DNA of 14,370 bases from Chitinophagales bacterium (GTDB lineage: Bacteria; Bacteroidota; Bacteroidia; Chitinophagales; UBA8649), in the NCBI GenBank assembly GCA_016777395.1, contig JADHRO010000027.1:1-14370 (forward strand), written 5' to 3'. This document shows, piece after piece, positions 1 to 7,172 of the stretch. How positions within the stretch are numbered: position 1 is the first letter of the stretch; each line of letters begins with the position of its first letter. Under the pieces are notes generated by a model. That model had not been told where the DNA came from, ran no database searches, and worked only from the letters and a program-made list of their open reading frames with translations. The translations under genes were made by a program, and so were the position numbers.

Positions 1-45
1 GTATTTTTCATCTTGCCATTGGATATCCATTTTAGAAGAAACCAT
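1..45 (-). CDS. Possible 5' end of a leftward gene, cut by the window edge
   Basis: Fifteen codons are open on the minus strand from an ATG at 45-43 to the window edge, reading MVSSKMDIQWQDEKY; a second in-frame ATG lies at 30-28. The gene would be divergent from ruvB, with 44 bp between the two starts, a normal arrangement. I do not recognise the peptide, and fifteen open codons are weak evidence. I see no good TAnnTTTG element for this direction. The flanking sequence to the left would settle whether the frame stays open. Confidence 0.3.
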   Translation of the reverse strand, partial: MVSSKMDIQWQDEKY

Positions 46-89
46 AATTTTAAGAATAAATTAATCGAATATCCTACCTTAGCAATAAG

Positions 90-1112
90 ATGAATTTAAA
101 CCTAGATCCAGATAAAGATAAGCTTAAACCTGACGAGCTCGATATAGACCGAGCTTTGCGTCCCAAAAGATTTAAAGATTTTGAGGGGCAAGAGAAAATA
201 ATGGATAATCTTGAGATTTTTGTTCAAGCCGCTATCCTTAGAGAAGAAGCACTTGACCATGTTTTACTCCATGGCCCACCAGGATTAGGCAAAACTACTT
301 TATCGCATATTATAGCATCAGAGATGGGAGTCAATGTGAAAATTACTTCCGGCCCAGTGCTTGAAAAACCAGGAGACTTGGCTGGCCTTCTTACCAACTT
401 AGAGGATAACGATGTACTTTTTATTGATGAAATCCATCGTTTAAGTCCTGTTATTGAGGAATATTTATATTCCGCCATGGAGGATTATCGAATAGACATA
501 ATGATTGATACAGGTCCAAATGCACGTTCTGTGCAAATTGAATTAGCCCCCTTTACTTTGATAGGAGCAACTACCCGTTCGGGCTTATTAACGGCTCCGC
601 TTCGCAGCAGGTTTGGTATTACATTGCGTATGGAGTATTATGATGTTCGAACTCTAGCAGGTATTGTTGAGCGAAGCGCTAAAATCTTAGCTATTGATAT
701 AGACTCAAAAGCTGCAAGTGAAATTTCAAGGAGAAGCAGAGGAACACCTCGGATTGCCAATTTGTTGCTTAAACGAATACGCGATTTCGCACAAATAAAA
801 GGAGATGGCAGAATAACCATGGATATAGCCAAATTTGGATTGAATGCCTTAAATGTAGATGAAAATGGTTTGGACGATATGGACAATAAAATTTTACAAA
901 CGATATTGGAAAAGTTTAATGGTGGTCCTGTAGGATTAAGTACTATTGCCACCGCCGTAAGTGAAGATTCAGGCACAATAGAAGAGGTTTATGAACCTTT
1001 TTTGATTCAAGAAGGCTATCTCAAACGGACCCCGAGAGGTAGAGAGATTACAGTAAAAACCTTTAAACATTTCGGGAAAAATCCTCCGGCTAGTGCCGAA
1101 TCTTTATTTTAG
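90..1112 (+). CDS. ruvB: Holliday junction branch migration ATPase RuvB
   Basis: RuvB is the AAA+ motor of the RuvABC complex. It pumps duplex DNA through the RuvA-bound Holliday junction during recombinational repair, in the cytoplasm. The 340-residue length is normal for the family. Visible motifs are Walker A GPPGLGKT (62-69), Walker B FIDEIH (111-116), sensor 1 GATTRSG (159-165) and the arginine-finger segment PLRSRFG (170-176). The C-terminal winged helix contains GGPVGLSTIA (278-287) and ends with a PRGR stretch near 315-318. The ATG has no Shine-Dalgarno. A near-consensus -7 sequence, TACCTTAG at 75-82, would put transcription start almost at the ATG, so the leader may be very short. 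ruvA and ruvC are not in the window. The bestrophin gene follows after 15 bp and is probably co-transcribed. Confidence 0.98.
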   Translation: MNLNLDPDKDKLKPDELDIDRALRPKRFKDFEGQEKIMDNLEIFVQAAILREEALDHVLLHGPPGLGKTTLSHIIASEMGVNVKITSGPVLEKPGDLAGLLTNLEDNDVLFIDEIHRLSPVIEEYLYSAMEDYRIDIMIDTGPNARSVQIELAPFTLIGATTRSGLLTAPLRSRFGITLRMEYYDVRTLAGIVERSAKILAIDIDSKAASEISRRSRGTPRIANLLLKRIRDFAQIKGDGRITMDIAKFGLNALNVDENGLDDMDNKILQTILEKFNGGPVGLSTIATAVSEDSGTIEEVYEPFLIQEGYLKRTPRGREITVKTFKHFGKNPPASAESLF

Positions 1113-1127
1113 TAAAAATATCAACCC

Positions 1128-1997
1128 ATGCTTCAATACGATAATAAAAATTGGTTCAGCTTCATCTTTAGACATGGGAGTAAACATGTAGATGGAATGT
1201 GGTGGAGCATGCTCTTTATGGGACTATTGACAAGTGCATTAATTTATGTAAATGAACATACAGCATGGCTTCATTTTGAAATCAGTACCACATTTCATAC
1301 GGTTTTGGGCTTGGTGCTTGGTCTTCTGCTTGTTTTTAGAACAAATAGCGCCTATGATCGATGGTGGGAAGGACGAAAACAATTGGGCGCTTTGGTAAAT
1401 ACTACTCGAAATTTGGCACTTAAAGTCAAAACATACGCTCAAGGAGCCAATCCAAGTTTAAGCGAGGAAACTTTGACTCTAATTTATGCCTTTGCATTTA
1501 GCATGAAAGAGCACCTCCGTGAAGAAGATTTTTCGAGTATATTTCAGGAAATTCCAGCAGCTTTTTTGAGCGATTTTAAGAAATTTAATCACAAGCCTAA
1601 TTTTGTTTTAGGTAAAATTGCTAAGAATTTACATCAGCTTTTTAGTGAGGGGACAATTAATGGTGAACAGTTAATTATTCTAGAAAAGGAAGCTAATGCA
1701 TTAATCAACATATTGGGGGCATGCGAAAGAATAAAAAACACACCTATACCCATGGCTTATGCCTTACACCTTAAACGCGTATTGCTTATCTATGCCTTAA
1801 CCTTGCCTTTTGGCTTTGTCGGTCAATTAGGTTGGGTGGCTATCCCCATGGTTCTGATTGTATTCTATACCATGGTGGGGATAGAGCTAATCGGTGAAGA
1901 GATTGAAGATCCTTTTGGTCTGGATGAAAATGATCTGCCTGTAAATGAATTATGCAACAAGATCAAGGCGAATATTTTAGAAATCAGCAAGTACTAA
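1128..1997 (+). CDS. Bestrophin-family (UPF0187) membrane protein, putative anion or ion channel
   Basis: This is a bacterial bestrophin homologue of 289 residues, close to the usual bacterial length near 300. Family marks are the signature around 69-95 (VFRTNSAYDRWWEGRKQLGA, then NTTRNLA), the pore and neck region around 199-229 (CERIKNTPIPMAYALHLKR, then ALTLPFG), and an acidic C-terminal segment GEEIEDPFGLDENDLP (256-271) that corresponds to the calcium-clasp region of animal bestrophins. Hydrophobic segments lie near 25-42, 56-72, 216-230 and 235-252. Characterised family members are pentameric channels; animal ones carry chloride, while some bacterial ones prefer cations, so the ion cannot be assigned here. 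The gene follows ruvB by 15 bp without its own obvious promoter. The functional link with ruvB is probably only positional. Confidence 0.92.
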   Translation: MLQYDNKNWFSFIFRHGSKHVDGMWWSMLFMGLLTSALIYVNEHTAWLHFEISTTFHTVLGLVLGLLLVFRTNSAYDRWWEGRKQLGALVNTTRNLALKVKTYAQGANPSLSEETLTLIYAFAFSMKEHLREEDFSSIFQEIPAAFLSDFKKFNHKPNFVLGKIAKNLHQLFSEGTINGEQLIILEKEANALINILGACERIKNTPIPMAYALHLKRVLLIYALTLPFGFVGQLGWVAIPMVLIVFYTMVGIELIGEEIEDPFGLDENDLPVNELCNKIKANILEISKY

Positions 1998-2053
1998 GTA
2001 AATTTTAAAATTGTATACAGTCCTCAGTAAATATATTGATACAAGCTACTCGC

Positions 2054-3736
2054 TTACAATTTTGATTCAACTATTCTTAAAATCTCATCCTCCGCCTCTT
2101 GAGCTGAAGAAGCTATTTTAGCTGCTTTCCCTAAGATATCGGTTTTAAATACTTCATCTTTCAAATCAGCAACATTAATCTTTACATTTAAATAAGCGCC
2201 TAACACCGCACTTCGCGCGCTCAAGGCACCTACCCCAGCGTCACTTACTGAATTCGGATTACCATTAAGAGCCATTTCTTTTAACAAATCAAATGAGGCA
2301 AAAGAGGTTTCCATTACCTGATAAGGAATTTCAATGGCATATTTTGTAGCATCCTGAATAGCTTGACTTCGTATAGCCTTTTCCTCCGTCGAACTTTTTG
2401 GTAATTTAAAAGCATCCATGATTAAATTGAAGGAATTCGTGTCTTCATCCACAAGCCAAAGTAATTTATCTTTAAGGGCCTGCCCCTTACTTGCCCATTC
2501 AGAAAATTCACTCCATCTATCATCCCAACCCCTTTTATGTGAAGAAAGATTAGCCACCATCGTTCCCAATGAAACACCAAGAGCTCCTAAATAGGCAGCA
2601 ATACTTCCTCCACCCGGCGCAGGACTTTCGCTCGCAGTTTCATTAGCAAATGCTTTCAAGTTCATCTTGATTAAAGGTCGAATATCATCCTCACTAATCA
2701 TGTACTCAATAATATTTTTCTTTGGATCAAAAGGGCTCAATTCATCCAAGCCCATGCTTTTAACCGCAATTTTAATCAATTCATCTTCACACACACCCGT
2801 ACTTCTTTCTTGCTTTTCAAGAAAATACTTCCCTGCGTCTAAAATGCTTTTTAAAGGCACCAAGCCTACGAGTTCACTGCCTGTCACCCGCATTCCTCGC
2901 TGATAAGCCGATTGAGCACATTCATCAAAGGCCTTGTGCAACGGGGTGTCGTTAATATTCGTAATATTCATAGATATTTGCGCCACTCCGTATTCCTCTA
3001 TGAACCAACCTATAGCTTTCACTCCTTTACAGGTTCCATCAATTCTCACAGGATTACCATCCTTATCCAAGACTTTCTTTCCGTTAGGTTTTCCATCTTC
3101 CGTTTTAGATCGCCCTTGTTCACGAATATCAAAAGCAATATTATTTGCTCTTCGCACTGAGGTGGTGTTTAAATTAACATTGTACGCAATGAGAAAGTCT
3201 CTCGCACTTATGGCAATATTTCCACTCTTTGCTTGAAAACTAGCGGGGCCAAAATCAGGTTTCCATGCCGGAATGACTATTTTATCTGCGATACCCTCAT
3301 ATTCTCCTGACCTTACTGTTGCTAAATTTTTCCTGTCCAGTTTTGTGGCTGCATTTTCATATAAATAGACAGGAATATTGAGTTCATTACCCACCCGTTC
3401 GCCAAGCGTTGTAGCACAAGCTATGCAGTCCTCCATTGTAGCATTAGCAACCGGGACAAATGGACAAACATCCGTGGCACCAAAACGAGGATGCTCCCCC
3501 TTGTGCTTAGACATATCAATAAGCTCTTGCGCTTTTTGTATTAGCAAGAAAGCTGCTTCTACAACCGCATCTGGTTCTCCTACAAAAGTAATCACCGTTC
3601 GATTCGTTGCTCTACCTGGGTCTACATCCAATAGTTTAACGCCTTCTACAGTTTCTACCACACTGTAAATAGCTTTTATCTTTGCATCATCTCTTCCTTC
3701 TGAAATATTGGGAACACACTCTATCAATTTTCTCAT
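2054..3736 (-). CDS. ftcD: Bifunctional glutamate formiminotransferase / formimidoyltetrahydrofolate cyclodeaminase
   Basis: This cytoplasmic enzyme moves the formimino group of N-formimino-glutamate, from histidine breakdown, to tetrahydrofolate, then releases ammonia to give 5,10-methenyl-tetrahydrofolate. Domains in order are the formiminotransferase N-terminal half (about 1-180), its C-terminal half (about 181-320) and the cyclodeaminase (about 350-560). The motif KGEHPRFGATDVCPF (79-93) carries His82, at the same number as the catalytic histidine of mammalian FTCD. The cyclodeaminase shows PAPGGGS (372-378), DEDTNSF (430-436) and GNPNSVSDAGVGALSA (492-507). An insert rich in Lys, Asp and Gly near 207-235 agrees with what I recall of bacterial fused enzymes. 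At 560 residues the fusion is complete. It is convergent with the bestrophin gene. No other hut gene is in the window. Confidence 0.96.
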   Translation of the reverse strand: MRKLIECVPNISEGRDDAKIKAIYSVVETVEGVKLLDVDPGRATNRTVITFVGEPDAVVEAAFLLIQKAQELIDMSKHKGEHPRFGATDVCPFVPVANATMEDCIACATTLGERVGNELNIPVYLYENAATKLDRKNLATVRSGEYEGIADKIVIPAWKPDFGPASFQAKSGNIAISARDFLIAYNVNLNTTSVRRANNIAFDIREQGRSKTEDGKPNGKKVLDKDGNPVRIDGTCKGVKAIGWFIEEYGVAQISMNITNINDTPLHKAFDECAQSAYQRGMRVTGSELVGLVPLKSILDAGKYFLEKQERSTGVCEDELIKIAVKSMGLDELSPFDPKKNIIEYMISEDDIRPLIKMNLKAFANETASESPAPGGGSIAAYLGALGVSLGTMVANLSSHKRGWDDRWSEFSEWASKGQALKDKLLWLVDEDTNSFNLIMDAFKLPKSSTEEKAIRSQAIQDATKYAIEIPYQVMETSFASFDLLKEMALNGNPNSVSDAGVGALSARSAVLGAYLNVKINVADLKDEVFKTDILGKAAKIASSAQEAEDEILRIVESKL

Positions 3737-3759
3737 GGTTATTGCTTGGTTAAGTCAAA

Positions 3760-3767
3760 CAAATGTA
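3760..3767 (-). promoter_or_regulatory. Putative -7 promoter element for ftcD
   Basis: The minus strand reads TACATTTG, an exact match to the Bacteroidetes -7 consensus TAnnTTTG, 23 bp upstream of the ftcD start. It implies a leader of roughly 15-20 nucleotides. No TTG was found at the expected -33 distance, so support rests on the -7 element and its position. Confidence 0.45.
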
Positions 3768-3923
3768 ACAAAATGGAAGAGAAAGATCTACATATTTATC
3801 GAAACAAAATACGCTTGCCTATTTTCTTTCTTTCTAAAATTACTTTTAGTGTAATGCCTTGTATTTGGGTAGGTAAAACTAGCTAATAAAATCCCTCAAC
3901 ATTTACTTAACTTCACCAAATAT

Positions 3924-4250
3924 ATGGAACAAACAGAATTCTTAGAAAAAAATGTGTTTATTGATTTAACAAACTTAAAAGAAGGATTGGATAAAGAGAC
4001 CTTCTATAGTTTTTCCGAATCAGATTTTGAAATCATCCTTCAACGAGTTGAATATTTTGGAATTGGCATCTATAGAATTGAGACTTGGCTCAATGGAGAC
4101 ACATATGCTGTTGCGATACATGAAAAATTTAAAAAGAAAGCAACAAATCCTCGATGGTACAAAAAAGCATTTTTAACTTTTAAAACACGCCAAACCGGAC
4201 TTTCTTTTTCCGCAACATTTAAAGTTTCCAAAAAACTTTTAGCAAGATAG
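3924..4250 (+). CDS. Hypothetical protein, 108 residues
   Basis: I cannot name the family with certainty. The product is small, soluble and basic at its C-terminus, with no signal peptide or membrane segment. The middle (residues 44-66, with YFGIGIYRIETW and NGDTYAV) and the C-terminal part (NPRWYKKAF at 75-83, LSFSATFKVSKKLL at 93-106) have the alternating hydrophobic pattern and aromatic residues of a folded alpha/beta protein. This makes it a more credible gene than the overlapping reverse frame. It begins at the first in-frame ATG, 187 bp from the divergent ftcD start. A near-consensus -7 sequence, TGTATTTG, lies at 3860-3867. It is followed by a hairpin (4344-4376), suggesting a single-gene unit. 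Confidence 0.7.
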   Translation: MEQTEFLEKNVFIDLTNLKEGLDKETFYSFSESDFEIILQRVEYFGIGIYRIETWLNGDTYAVAIHEKFKKKATNPRWYKKAFLTFKTRQTGLSFSATFKVSKKLLAR

Positions 4251-4343
4251 TTCTGCACATTCACTTAAATTTTGAGCGGCGAAGGCCATTGGATTCTGGC
4301 AGATGAAAACAGGCCTCATTAATCCACTAAAACACCATATCGT

Positions 4344-4376
4344 TAAGGATACTAAATATTCTCTCAAGTATCTTTA
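4344..4376 (+). terminator. Hairpin followed by a T-run, possible weak terminator
   Basis: A 10-bp stem pairs 4344-4353 with 4367-4376, including one G-U pair, around a 13-nt loop; TTTT follows at 4377-4380. It lies 94 bp beyond the stop of the 108-residue gene and 57 bp before the VWA gene. The stem is AT-rich and the T-run short, so termination would be weak. The same bases include TATCTTTA (4369-4376), one base from a -7 promoter element, so the site may instead belong to the promoter of the downstream operon. Confidence 0.3.
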
Positions 4377-4433
4377 TTTTAAAGAACAAGAACGCTCTTT
4401 TAAGTGTTAGTTTAATACCAGAGAAATTAAATC

Positions 4434-5552
4434 ATGTCTGAACACTTACGCGCGGGATTCCGCTTCAAACCATACGAGAAACCTTTTCAAACTCCCTTCG
4501 AGGTTCTGTTTGAAGTATTTAAAGAACTTATCGTCCATACCTCTGGTGATTTTGATGAGGCTATAGATTGGTTGCGCGAACTAGACACCGAATACAAACT
4601 AAGCACTCCGGACTACTCAATCGAGGACTTCATTGAAGACCTTAAAAAGAAAGGTTACATCCAAGAAGATATTGGGGCAAATGGTGAAAAGGGCATGAGT
4701 ATTACTGCCAAAACCGAACGAGTAATTCGGCAAGCTGCCTTGGATCAAATATTTGGCAAATTAAAGAAAGCAGGAAGTGGTAATCATAAAACTAAAAGTA
4801 AAGGCCACGGGGATGAACATACTGGAGATAAGAGCGCCTTCCAATTTGGCGATAGCATTGATAAAATCGATTTGACCGAAAGTATTAAAAATGCTCAAGT
4901 CAACAATGGAGTGGATAGATTTAAGCTAACTGAAAATGATTTAGTGGTTGAGGAAACTCAGCTCAAGGCTCAAATGAGCACGGTGCTGATGATTGATATT
5001 AGTCATAGCATGATTCTATATGGAGAAGACCGAATTACGCCTGCAAAAAAGGTAGCAATGGCCTTAACCGAGTTAATTACCTCGCGATATCCGAAAGACA
5101 CTATTGACATTTTGGTTTTTGGCAATGACGCATGGACTATTCCAATTAAGGAGTTACCCTACCTGCAAGTGGGCCCCTATCACACCAATACCGTTGCGGG
5201 TCTTCAACTAGCCATGGATATTTTACGAAGAAAAAGAAATACAAATAAACAAATTTTTATGATTACGGACGGCAAACCAAGCTGTGTTCGTGAGCGTAAT
5301 GGGGACTATTATAAAAACAGTAATGGCTTGGACTCATATATTACTGATAAATGTTATAATCAAGCAGCCCAGGCTCGAAAGTTGCATATTCCAATAACGA
5401 CATTCATGATTGCGAGCGATCCATACCTCCAACAATTTGTCAATAAATTTACAAAAGCAAACCAAGGAAAGGCATTTTATACCGGGCTGAAAGGTTTAGG
5501 TGAAATGATATTTGAAGATTACGAAAACAACAGAAAAAAAAGAATACGATGA
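4434..5552 (+). CDS. VWA (MIDAS) domain protein, partner of the downstream AAA+ ATPase
   Basis: This is a 372-residue cytoplasmic protein with a C-terminal von Willebrand A domain (about 180-360). The metal-ion-dependent adhesion site is complete: DISHS gives Asp188, Ser190 and Ser192; the threonine is in HTNTVAG (250-256); the aspartate is Asp279 in MITDGKPS (276-283). The N-terminal 110 residues are mostly helical and acidic. They are joined to the VWA domain by a hydrophilic linker rich in Gly, Lys and His (about 112-135). There is no signal peptide. The stop overlaps the start of the ATPase gene by four bases (ATGA), so translation is coupled. In RavA-ViaA, CbbQ-CbbO, NorQ-NorD and Mg-chelatase I-D pairs, the VWA protein links the AAA+ ring to its substrate. 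The same role is inferred here; the substrate is unknown. Confidence 0.9.
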   Translation: MSEHLRAGFRFKPYEKPFQTPFEVLFEVFKELIVHTSGDFDEAIDWLRELDTEYKLSTPDYSIEDFIEDLKKKGYIQEDIGANGEKGMSITAKTERVIRQAALDQIFGKLKKAGSGNHKTKSKGHGDEHTGDKSAFQFGDSIDKIDLTESIKNAQVNNGVDRFKLTENDLVVEETQLKAQMSTVLMIDISHSMILYGEDRITPAKKVAMALTELITSRYPKDTIDILVFGNDAWTIPIKELPYLQVGPYHTNTVAGLQLAMDILRRKRNTNKQIFMITDGKPSCVRERNGDYYKNSNGLDSYITDKCYNQAAQARKLHIPITTFMIASDPYLQQFVNKFTKANQGKAFYTGLKGLGEMIFEDYENNRKKRIR

Positions 5553-7015
5553 GTGAGATAAGCAAAATATTGACATTAGGAGCATTGAAGAAAGCTGGCT
5601 ATCAATCCAAAGGAATCAAGGATGAACTTCGAGACAATCTTCGAAAAAAAATCATGAATGATGAAACAACCTTTAAGGGAGTTCATGGTTTTGAAAACAC
5701 CGTTATTCCTGAATTGGAGCGCGCCATATTATCTCGACATAACATTAATCTACTAGGGCTGCGGGGTCAAGCAAAAACTCGTCTAGCTAGAAAAATGATT
5801 GAATTGCTGGATGAATACATTCCAGTGGTAGCAGGTTCTGAAATCAATGATGATCCCTTACAACCTCTATCAAGATTTGCTAAAGACCTAATTGCTGAAT
5901 ATGGAGAAGAAACTCCTATTTCCTGGCTGCATCGATCAGAAAGATTCTTTGAAAAATTAGCTACACCCGATGTAACTGTTGCAGATTTAATTGGCGATAT
6001 AGACCCTATAAAAGCGGCTAACTTAAAATTGAGTTATGCTGATGATCGCGTTATTCATTTTGGCATGATACCACGGGCTAATCGCTGTATTTTCGTTATC
6101 AACGAATTGCCTGATTTACAAGCTCGAATTCAGGTATCTCTGTTTAATATTTTGCAGGAAGGTGATATTCAAATTAGGGGTTTTAAAATACGTTTACCCC
6201 TAGACATGCAATTCATTTTTACTGCAAATCCTGAAGACTATACCAATAGAGGAAGTATCGTTACGCCTTTGAAGGACAGAATAGGATCTCAAATTTTAAC
6301 GCATTATCCTGAAAATGTAGCCATCGCAAGGACCATTACGGAACAGGAAGCCAAACTGGACGAAGAGCAAGTTAATCGGGTTTACATACCCGAGCTAGCC
6401 AAAGAACTCTTGGAGCAGATAAGTTTTGAAGCTCGTGATAGCGAATACATAGATGCGAAAAGTGGCGTAAGTGCGCGTTTGAGCATAACAGCATATGAAA
6501 ATTTACTCAGTGCTGCTGAAAGAAGAGCGTTGATTAACGATGAAGAACACACCCGCGTTCGATTAAGCGATTTTATGGGCATAATCCCCTCAATAACGGG
6601 TAAAGTTGAATTGGTGTACGAAGGTGAACAAGAAGGGGCAGATAAGGTAGCACAGATACTTATTGGTTCAGCCATCAAAGCGCTCTTCCCGAAATACTTC
6701 CCTAAAATTGCTAAATTGGAAAAAGAAGATGAAAAAAATGATTACTCTGCATTGTTAGAATGGTTTTTCACTCATTCGGATTTTCAATTGTTGGATGATG
6801 CCCTAGATGCAGAATATACAGAAACATTGAATAGCCTCTCTCCTCTAGAAGATTTGCTAAACAAACACCATGAAAAAGTAAACCAAAAAGATAAACTCTT
6901 TTGGAAAGAGTTTGTCCTATGGTCACTCGTAGAGTTTAAGAAGCTATCCAAAGATAGAGTGGCGGAAGGTTATCAGTTTAAAGATTTATATGGAAGTTAT
7001 ATAAGCAAATTGTAG
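5549..7015 (+). CDS. MoxR / Mg-chelatase-I-like AAA+ ATPase with variant Walker motifs
   Basis: The 488-residue product has a AAA+ core at about 45-260 and a helical C-terminal region of some 230 residues. Walker A reads GLRGQAKT (70-77), with Ala where the glycine before Lys is usual. Walker B reads IFVINELPDL (181-190), with Asn185 in place of the usual Asp but Glu186 kept. Sensor 1 is FTANPEDYTNRG (224-235), and LKDRIG (241-246) supplies a likely arginine finger at Arg243. The segment QVSLFNILQEGDIQIRGFKI (195-214) is the typical Mg-chelatase/MoxR insert region. Automatic annotation often calls such genes magnesium chelatase or sigma-54-interacting protein, but no chlorophyll genes or sigma-54 activator motif (GAFTGA) are present. 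It is translationally coupled to the VWA gene, so a motor-adaptor complex that remodels proteins or inserts metal is the best inference. Confidence 0.9.
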   Translation: MSEISKILTLGALKKAGYQSKGIKDELRDNLRKKIMNDETTFKGVHGFENTVIPELERAILSRHNINLLGLRGQAKTRLARKMIELLDEYIPVVAGSEINDDPLQPLSRFAKDLIAEYGEETPISWLHRSERFFEKLATPDVTVADLIGDIDPIKAANLKLSYADDRVIHFGMIPRANRCIFVINELPDLQARIQVSLFNILQEGDIQIRGFKIRLPLDMQFIFTANPEDYTNRGSIVTPLKDRIGSQILTHYPENVAIARTITEQEAKLDEEQVNRVYIPELAKELLEQISFEARDSEYIDAKSGVSARLSITAYENLLSAAERRALINDEEHTRVRLSDFMGIIPSITGKVELVYEGEQEGADKVAQILIGSAIKALFPKYFPKIAKLEKEDEKNDYSALLEWFFTHSDFQLLDDALDAEYTETLNSLSPLEDLLNKHHEKVNQKDKLFWKEFVLWSLVEFKKLSKDRVAEGYQFKDLYGSYISKL

Positions 7016-7072
7016 CGATGCAGAAATTTCCGAAAAGTAATCAAAACCTAGAATCAATCAAGGCTAATTAGC

Positions 7073-7153
7073 TTAAGCCATTCCTCTATTTTCGTAGAAA
7101 GTGAGAAATTGCTCGTTGATTTTAGAAAGAGACTTACCCAATGGATTCTTCAC
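7073..7153 (-). CDS. Possible 26-residue small ORF downstream of the helicase
   Basis: On the minus strand a frame opens with GTG at 7153-7151 and runs 26 codons to TAA at 7075-7073. The peptide includes NPLGKSLSKINEQFLTFYEN followed by RGMA. Its composition looks protein-like (polar helix with spaced Leu and Phe), and it begins 19 bp after the helicase stop in the same direction. It could be a small gene, the remnant of a decayed one, or chance. No homology is recognised and the GTG start is not supported by a ribosome binding site. The rest of the 157-bp gap (7016-7172) holds only short AT-rich imperfect palindromes near 7061-7080, which could be part of a terminator for the two converging units. 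Confidence 0.2.
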   Translation of the reverse strand: MKNPLGKSLSKINEQFLTFYENRGMA

Positions 7154-7172
7154 TTAAAAGAAGGCAGGCATG

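Noticed and set aside
224..976. Minus-strand open frames inside ruvB
   Set aside because: They are shadows of a fully conserved ruvB frame.
2007..2063. Perfect 9-bp inverted repeat (AAAATTGTA and TACAATTTT) between the bestrophin and ftcD ends
   Set aside because: The loop would be 39 nt, the stem is almost entirely A/T, and one arm lies inside the ftcD end; a functional terminator cannot be supported.
3773..3886. A 37-codon plus-strand frame starting with ATG in the ftcD upstream gap
   Set aside because: It overlaps the ftcD promoter region, has no ribosome binding site or family likeness, and frames of this length are expected by chance in AT-rich DNA.
5549..7015. Sigma-54 activator or true Mg-chelatase subunit for the AAA+ gene
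   Set aside because: There is no GAFTGA loop, no DNA-binding helix-turn-helix and no chlorophyll or cobalamin genes nearby; such names come from automatic annotation of the AAA+ core.
4434..7015. Anti-phage defence island
   Set aside because: VWA and MoxR-like proteins occur in some conflict systems, but there is no nuclease, reverse transcriptase, toxin or mobile-element gene around the pair, and the flanks are housekeeping genes.
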